DNA of 64,000 nucleotides, from the NCBI GenBank assembly GCA_027924585.1, contig BSBM01001443.1, positions 310,001-374,000 on the forward strand. The letters run 5' to 3'. Below the pieces are notes generated by a model. That model saw only the letters and a program-made list of their open reading frames with translations, was not told the origin of the DNA and searched no databases. This DNA comes from Larix kaempferi. Taxonomy: Eukaryota; Streptophyta; Pinopsida; Pinales; Pinaceae. Within the stretch, counting starts at the first letter, position 1; each line of letters opens with the position of its first letter. Shown piece after piece: positions 57,201 to 64,000 of this stretch. A program made the translations under genes and the position numbers.

Positions 57201-58820
57201 AATGACCGCGATCAGAAGTGGTCAACGTATTTACAGCAGTTCCACCTCAACATCAAATATAAAACAGGGAGTACCAACCGAGTTGCTGACTGCCTCAGTC
57301 GACCTCCAGTCGCGGCACTTACCACGGTGCTAGACTCTTGTGGCCACGAGACCTCCGGATGGCCTCACCTCTATGAGACAGACCCTGACTTCTCCGCCAC
57401 CTATCAAATGTTGGGCACCAACTCAGTGGTTGCTAATTTCCATCTTCAGGACGGGTTGTTGTGTCATCTGGGCCATCTCTGCGTTCCATCAAGCGAGCGT
57501 GCGAAGCTGATTTGGGAAGCTCACTATAGTCGGGTGGCAGGACACTTTGGCGTCGAAAAGACAGTGGCAGTGTTGCAGAAACATTTCTACTGGCCGAAAC
57601 TTCGACAGGATGTCGGCAAGTATATCAGGTCCTGCACCGCTTGCGCTATTGCCAAACCGACCACTAAGAAACAGGGCCTATACACCCCTCTGCCTACTCC
57701 TGACAGGCCGTGGGAATCCATCTCAATGGACTACATGTCGGGCCTCCCGTCCACCAAGAGGGGAAACGACTGTGTTTTCGTGGTTGTTGATCGCTTTTCC
57801 AAGATGGCGATTCTAGCCGCTTGCAAGAAGAACATCACAGCAGAAGCCACTGCCAAGCTCTTCTTTGAACGAGTATGGGTACATTTTGGGATCCCACAGA
57901 CCATTATCTCAGACCGTGACAGTCGGTTCCTCAGCTCATTCTGGTCAAGCCTTTGGTCACTGTTGGATACCAAGCTCACCAAATCCACTGCCTTCCACCC
58001 CCAGACCGATGGACAAACGGAGGTCGTCAACCGTATGGTCGTACATATCCTGCGCATGTACAATTCAACACACCCCCGCACATGGGATGAGAGTCTCCCC
58101 TATGTCCAACATAGCTACAACCGAGCCTTGCATAGCTCAACTGGCCACAGCCCCTTTCAGGTGGGGTTGGGATTCCAACCATTGGGCCCCATGGATGTTG
58201 CACTTCCCCTTGCGACCACCTCGGCCGACTCGTCCCCAGAAGCTGACAAAGCCGCCCGGTTCATTGAACGGATCCAGCATATCCGCCAACAGGTTCAGGA
58301 TATTCTACAGAAGTCTAATACCAAGTACAAGCAGCGCCATGATCAACATCGGGTGCCACATAAGTTTCAGGTGGGCGACAAAGTTTGGTTGCATTTGCAG
58401 AAAGAACGCCTTACAGGGCCCCATCGAAAGCTTCGCCCACTCCGTTATGGGCCGTACACCATCACCAAGGCGGTGGGTGACAATGCTTTTGAGCTCAACA
58501 TTCCCCCCTTCCTGGGTCTGCATCCAGTCTTCAACGTGGCTCTCCTTCGGCCATATTTCCCACCACTGTTAGACACCTCAGAGATAGCAGAGAAGTTGAC
58601 ACCAACAGAGCTCAACCCTGACTGCCTACAACAAGCATCCAGTGATCATATTGCAGACACACAGATCAAGGGCACTCGACATCAAAGGATCCAGCTTTAT
58701 CGAGTTGTCAAAGCAGGGCAGCTCCTGCACCAAGGCAAGTGGCTCACCCAAGGCCAAATTCAGCAGAAATTTCCTCATCTGATGGGGGAACTCAACGCAA
58801 TGGAGACCATTGCTTCCTAA
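54260..58820 (+). pseudogene. gag-pol: Array unit 4 gag-pol polyprotein, three lesions
   Basis: ATG 54260 to TAA 58818-58820. Lesions are TAA for CAA at 55163-55165 (basic linker before the knuckle), TAG for CAG at 55490-55492 (after DSGS), and a fifth G at 56003-56007; the last two are shared with unit 3. Downstream of 56007 the whole RT-RNase H-integrase-tail frame is open to the natural stop. It is the best copy for the C-terminus: a GPYTITKAVGDNAFEL segment, HPVFNVALLRPY, then a chromodomain-like tail (about 58640-58790) with YRVVKAGQLLHQGKWL, in which the usual aromatic-cage residues are not obvious. Confidence 0.88.
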
Positions 58821-58831
58821 GGAGGGAGGAT
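58819..58831 (+). promoter_or_regulatory. PPT of array unit 4
   Basis: AAGGAGGGAGGAT abutting LTR F. Confidence 0.8.
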
Positions 58832-59455
58832 TGATCCGGGTGGATATTGGTGGCCACCCACCTTTCCAACTGGCTCAAAACAGTTTTATGGCAATTTTGG
58901 TATTGTACTATTTTTAGCAGTTTTTCGGGTCCTGAACTTCCGGGGCCATTTTGAGGCCCTAAACGACCTTTTTTGGCAATTTGGCGGGCCAAATGGATGC
59001 TTCGGGCATGCATTTGGCCCCATTCGAAAGTTCTAAATCTCGGATAGACCTTTCCAACGAGCTACCGAGCGCCCCAAACGGAGATCGTATGCAAAAGTTA
59101 CGACCCCGGGAAGTTGATGTACTAACTTACCCAAACGGGGCCCACATGACTTTTGGCGCTTCATCTCCTAGGGTTAGGTTTTTGGATGTCTAGGGTTTTT
59201 GACATTCCTGTTTATTGTAAAAAGGCCTTGAGAGCCTCATTGTAACTATCTTCTTGCGAAATGAGAGCAGCCGTCACATCTCTTCTCAGAGATAAGCCGC
59301 CACCATTCCAGCAAGCTTGTTTTCCGCTGCATTTTACAGTTCTAGCTTATTTCCTTATTGAATAGAAAACCAGTTTTACTGTATCTCTGTTATTTTGTGT
59401 TAAGCATCTGATAATAATCTGTATTCATTTCGTTCTGCTCATAAAATCCGGATCA
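58832..59455 (+). mobile_element. LTR F, 624 bp
   Basis: Begins TGATCCGGGTGG. Private variants include GGCGGGCCAAATGGATGC, AAAGTTCTAAAT and GTAACTATCTTC, making it the most divergent of the set near its middle. Confidence 0.9.
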
Positions 59456-59456
59456 G

Positions 59457-59468
59457 TGGTATCAGAGC
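59457..59468 (+). promoter_or_regulatory. PBS after LTR F
   Basis: TGGTATCAGAGC. Confidence 0.85.
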
Positions 59469-59493
59469 GGTCTGCTCCTTGTCGTCTTAATAC

Positions 59494-62400
59494 ATGTCCC
59501 CAACGAGGTCAGGGTACAAGAATTGGGTCTCGAGCTTGTTTCTCTTGAGGACAAAAGCTCTCGCACACCCAAGCGACCTCTCATGGCAGGAGAGAAGAAA
59601 GATGACGGGACAGGAGATCCTATCAAAATGTTGCTTGAGGAAGCCCTCACGCAGCAAAGGAACGAGATGATGGATAATTTCGCGCAAATCCTTCGGCGAC
59701 TACCAACAAGCGACGCATCTTCCTCGAGCGGAGGCGCCGCCCCCTTCAAGGTACAAATCAATTTTGATATCCCTATATTTGAAGGACAGATAGACGCAGA
59801 TGCTGTAGATAAGTGGTTGAATCTACTAGAAGGGTATTTTTCTGTCCATAACTTTTCGAATAAAGAAAAGATTACTTTTGCGCTCCTCAAAGCCGTTCCC
59901 CATGTCAAAGATTGGTGGGAAACATTCCGCGAGCAAAAGGACACAGAAGAAGGCTCATTATTTTCAGTCACGGCCACCTGGGAATCCTTCAGGGATGCTA
60001 TTAAGGAACAATACTACCCTGTTGGAAGTTATGACGATTTGTATACCAAATGGACCACACTGCGACAAGAAAGAGACCAAGCAGTGCCAGAGTTCACAAA
60101 TATCTTCCATACCTTGCGCACCAAGCTGGGTATGAAAGAATCAGAGCGACATCTGGTGCTCAAGTATCGCGGTGGTTTGCATAGATACATCCAGACCGAA
60201 ATGGAATTTCTGGACATCTCTTCCTTGGGCGCGGCCTACCGATATGCTGTCAAAATCGAGCAGAAGCTCAAACAAAAGACACGGCAATTTGGGCCTGGGA
60301 ACCCTTCACAGCAAAAGACAGGAAAGGGCAGCCCCAACCCACAGAATAAAGGGCAGAGCAAAGATGGACAGCATCAGGACAACCAGTCCAAGCCGCAAGC
60401 AAAGAAGGACACCGGAAAAACAAAGAAAGATACCGGGAAGTGGTGCGACTTCCATAAGATCCCTTGGCATAACACTGCTGATTGCCGCTCAAAGCAGTCA
60501 CTGGCGGCCGAATTGAAAGCATCTGAATCAGATGCGGGTTCTGACTCTGAGTCCGAACCAGAAAGGGGAAGACGGATCATTGACGCGGAACCCAGTGCCA
60601 CTGTTGCCACCACCAAGCTCCAGCCTGATGAACCAGACGAGCCAGAAGAAGGAGAACGCCTCTTCCATTCACAGATGTGGGTAAAAGGCACCCCACTGCA
60701 TTTCATCGTTGATAGCGGTAGCCAGAAGAATCTCATCTCAGCAGAGGTCGTCAAGCGCCTGGCCCTACCGACAACACCGCACCCACAACCCTATACCATT
60801 GGATGGCTCCGCAAAGGAAGCGATCTCCGCGTCAGCCAGCAGTGCCTACTGCCATACGGCATCAAGCCCTTCAAGGATGAGGTATTGTGTGATGTTGCTC
60901 CTCTCGAAGTTTCAGATGTTCTTTTGGGCCAACCTTATTTATGGAAACGTCATGCTGTATATGAGTCTAGGCCTCGTAGTGTTATTATTTCTTTGAACAG
61001 GAAATTGTACAGGATACCCGAGGCAGTACCTCCTAGTGCTATTTCCTTGATCTCTGCCAAGCAATGCAGGAAGGTCATCTCTCAGACCGGAAAATTTGTC
61101 TTCTTCGTGATTCGCTCTCAGAGTGAAAGAAAGATCGCAGCCACATCCCGGGCCTCCGCGACCGATCTATCCACACAACAGAAGCAAGTGGATAAGGTGA
61201 TGGAAGGATACTCAGATATCTTCTCCTCTCCGACCGGGGTACCTCTGCACTGCCAGGTGAAGCATCCCATCGATCTGACCCCAGGCGCACCGCTACCCAA
61301 TGGGCCAGTCTATCGTCGCTCTCTGTTGGAAAACGAGGAGATCAAGAGGCAGATCCAAGAATTGCTCCACAAGGGGCACATCCTTCCCAGTTCATCACCT
61401 TGTGGGAGCCCAATCGTGCTGGTGCAGAAGAAAGATGGGACCTGGCGACTCTGCATTGATTACCGGGCCCTGAATAAAAGCACAGTCCGTAACCGGTACC
61501 CGATTCCCCGAATCGACGACCTCCTTGACCAGCTCACGGGGGCCAAATACTTCAGTAAGATTGATCTGAAGTCGGGCTACCACCAGGTCCCAATAGAACA
61601 GACAGATGTATGGAAGACTGCCTTCAAGTCAAAAGAAGGTCTTTTTGAATGGCTGGTCATGCCTTTTGGTTTGACAAATGCTCCAGCAACTTTTATGAGG
61701 ATGATGGACGATATCCTACGACCTTTCACCAACAATTTTGTAGTGGTGTATCTGGATGACATCCTCATCTACAGCAAGACTTGGGAGGAACACTTGCAGC
61801 ATATTCAGCAGATTCTGCACACCCTGCGGAAGCACAAACTATATGCAAACTTGGAAAAATGCTCCTTCGGCATGGACAGGGTCCATTACTTAGGCTACAT
61901 CGTTGATCGACATAGTGTGCATGTGGATCCAGCCAAGATCCAGGTCATCCGTGACTGGCCAGCCCCAACCACACTCACTGAACTTCGGAGCTTCTTGGGC
62001 CTCGCCAATTTCTATCGCCGGTTCGTGCTGGGATTCTCTCATATCGCATGGGCCCTCAGCCAAGTGACCAGGGGTGGTGGTAAGGCAAAATTTGTGTGGG
62101 GCCTGTCCCAACAACAAGCCTTCGATGACTTGAAGAAGCGTTTGTGCTCATCGCCGGTACTCTCATTACCGAACCTGCAACATCCCTTTGAGATCGAGAC
62201 AGATGCTTCAGATTATGCTGTGGGTGCCGTTCTCACTCAACACGGCCACCCCGTGGCATATCACAGTGAGACACTATCAGATGCTGTTCGCAAGTACCCT
62301 ACCTATGACAAAGAAATGTACTCCATTGTACAAGCCTGCCGCCAGTGGAGACATTACATTCTTGGGAAGGAGACAGTCATCCACACTGATCACAAGCCAC

Positions 62401-64000
62401 TACAGTTCATGCAGACCCAAGGAAAGTTGCAGAATGACCGCCATCAGAAGTGGTCAACATATTTACAGCAGTTCCACCTCAACATCAAATATAAAACAGG
62501 GAGTACCAACCGAGTTGCTGACTGCCTCAGTCGACCTCCAGTCGCGGCACTTACCACGGTGCTAGACTCTTGTTGCCACGAGACCTCCGGATGGCCTCAC
62601 CTCTATGAGACAGACCCTGACTTCTCGGCCACCTATCAAATGTTGGGCACCAACTCAGTGGTTGCTAATTTCCATCTTCAGGACGGGTTGTTGTGTCATC
62701 TGGGCCATCTCTGCGTTCCATCAAGCGAGCGTGCGAAGCTGATTTGGGAAGCTCACTATAGTCGGGTGGCAGGACACTTTGGCGTCGAAAAGACAGTGGC
62801 AGTGTTGCAGAAACATTTCTACTGGCCGAAACTTCGACAGGATGTCGGCAAGTATATCAGGTCCTGCACCGCTTGCGCTATTGCCAAACCGACCACTAAG
62901 AAACAGGGCCTATACACCCCTCTGCCTACTCCTGACAGGCCGTGGGAATCCATCTCAATGGACTACATGTCGGGCCTCCCGTCCACCAAGAGGGGAAACG
63001 ACTGTGTTTTCGTGGTTGTTGATCGCTTTTCCAAGATGGCGATTCTAGCCGCTTGCAAGAAGAACATCACAGCAGAAGCCACTGCCAAGCTCTTCTTTGA
63101 ACGAGTATGGGTACATTTTGGGATCCCACAGACCATTATCTCAGACCGTGACAGTCGGTTCCTCAGCTCATTCTGGTCAAGCCTTTGGTCACTGTTGGAT
63201 ACCAAGCTCACCAAATCCACTGCCTTCCACCCCCAGACCGATGGACAAACGGAGGTCATCAACCGTATGGTCGTACATATCCTGCGCATGTACAATTCAA
63301 CACACCCCCGCACATGGGATGAGAGTCTCCCCTATGTCCAACATAGCTACAACCGAGCCTTGCATAGCTCAACTGGCCACAGCCCCTTTCAGGTGGGGTT
63401 GGGATTCCAACCATTGGGCCCCATGGATGTTGCACTTCCCCTTGCGACCACCTCGGCCGACTCGTCCCCAGAAGCTGACAAAGCCGCCCGGTTCATTGAA
63501 CGGATCCAGCATATCCGCCAACAGGTTCAGGATATTCTACAGAAGTCTAATACCAAGTACAAGCAGCGCCATGATCAACATCGGGTGCCACATAAGTTTC
63601 AGGTGGGCGACAAAGTTTGGTTGCATTTGCAGAAAGAACGCCTTACAGGGCCCCATCGAAAGCTTCGCCCACTCCGTTAAGGGCCGTACACCATCACCAA
63701 GGCGGTGGGTGACAATGCTTTTGAGCTCAACATTCCCCCCTTCCTGGGTCTGCATCCAGTCTTCAACGTGGCTCTCCTTCGGCCATATTTCCCACCACTG
63801 TTAGACACCTCAGAGATAGCAGAGAAGTTGACACCAACAGAGCTCAACCCTGACTGCCTACAACAAGCATCCAGTGATCATATTGCAGACACACAGATCA
63901 AGGGCACTCGACATCAAAGGATCCAGCTTTATCGAGTTGTCAAAGCAGGGCAGCTCCTGCACCAAGGCAAGTGGCTCACCCAAGGCCAAATTCAGCAGAA
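59494..64000 (+). pseudogene. gag-pol: Array unit 5 gag-pol polyprotein, most complete, cut by window end
   Basis: The usual ATG (59494) is followed at 59518-59519 by one missing A, shifting the first eight codons out of phase; the next in-frame ATG is 59584. The frame is then open for about 1385 codons to a TAA (for TAT) at 63678-63680, late in integrase. Domains: gag core about 59760-60240; knuckle CDFHKIPWHNTADC (60444-60485, CX2HX4HX4C, His in place of the second Cys); protease DSG 60711-60719; RT with YLDD 61749-61760; RNase H with ETDASD (62196-62213) and HTDHK; integrase zinc region about 62752-62880, then catalytic Asp 62961, Asp 63144 and Glu 63252; tail beyond the stop. It lacks the shared lesions of units 2-4. 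Confidence 0.88.

Larger units (their letters stand above)
37895..64000 (+). mobile_element. Head-to-tail array of one Ty3/gypsy element (five units)
   Basis: LTRs start at 37895, 43128, 48363, 53598 and 58832, spaced 5233, 5235, 5235 and 5234 bp. Between them lie internal regions of 4609-4611 bp, each with PBS, gag, PR, RT, RNase H, INT, tail and PPT. Adjacent units share a single LTR, with no flanking DNA or target duplication between them, which is the product expected of unequal recombination between LTRs. The unit on the left (27145) is the composite. The array continues past the window: a further LTR would start near 64066. Confidence 0.92.

Noticed and set aside
59494-64000. Unit 5 as an intact autonomous element
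   Set aside because: A one-base loss after the normal start and a stop late in integrase break it.

Overview
This window is land-plant nuclear DNA made almost entirely of LTR retrotransposons. The evidence is Ty3/gypsy polyproteins with chromodomain-type and Tat-type features, initiator-Met-tRNA-like primer sites, an archaeal-type RNase H, a plant-mobile-domain-like antisense gene with short introns, AT-rich spacers and nested insertions with 5-bp target duplications. I see no host gene, tRNA, rRNA or CRISPR array. The density of nested elements suggests a large, repeat-rich genome; the species cannot be named from the sequence.

Layout. (1) 1-8452: 3' part of a Tat-like element (gag, protease, then only the N-terminal edge of RT), a 2.7-kb noncoding 3' region full of repeats and hairpins, and a truncated 3' LTR. 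(2) 8453-16722: a chromovirus-type element with a 5'-truncated left LTR, a CpG-rich repeat in its leader, decayed gag-pol and a full right LTR. (3) 16723-27144: old debris, namely a minus-strand RNase H-integrase fragment with a decayed downstream ORF, a degenerate 40-bp repeat, a minus-strand solo LTR (21047-22762, TSD GGATT), and a second solo LTR (24534-25963, TSD ATGTA) inserted in what looks like another small LTR. (4) 27145-38518: a composite element. The LTRs and both ends belong to the tandem family described next, but the middle is a 5'-truncated Tat-like element (27888-37617) with PR-RT-RNH-INT, an archaeal-type RNase H after integrase, an antisense spliced gene, a hairpin array and its own complete 3' LTR. 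(5) 37895-64000: a head-to-tail array of one Ty3/gypsy element, LTR-internal-LTR-internal, with period 5233-5235 bp, five LTRs and five internal regions (the last cut by the window edge). All copies are broken, some by the same lesions.

How the parts relate. The two Tat-like elements share a DEG protease motif, an array of short hairpins in the 3' noncoding region, a second conserved hairpin and the same polypurine tract/LTR edge, so they belong to one lineage. One of them lacks RT, RNase H and integrase and, if it ever moved, would have needed enzymes in trans. The tandem array appears to have grown by unequal recombination between LTRs, because several copies share inactivating mutations. 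The most unusual signals are the covarying hairpin arrays, the antisense spliced gene, and the amplification of already dead elements.
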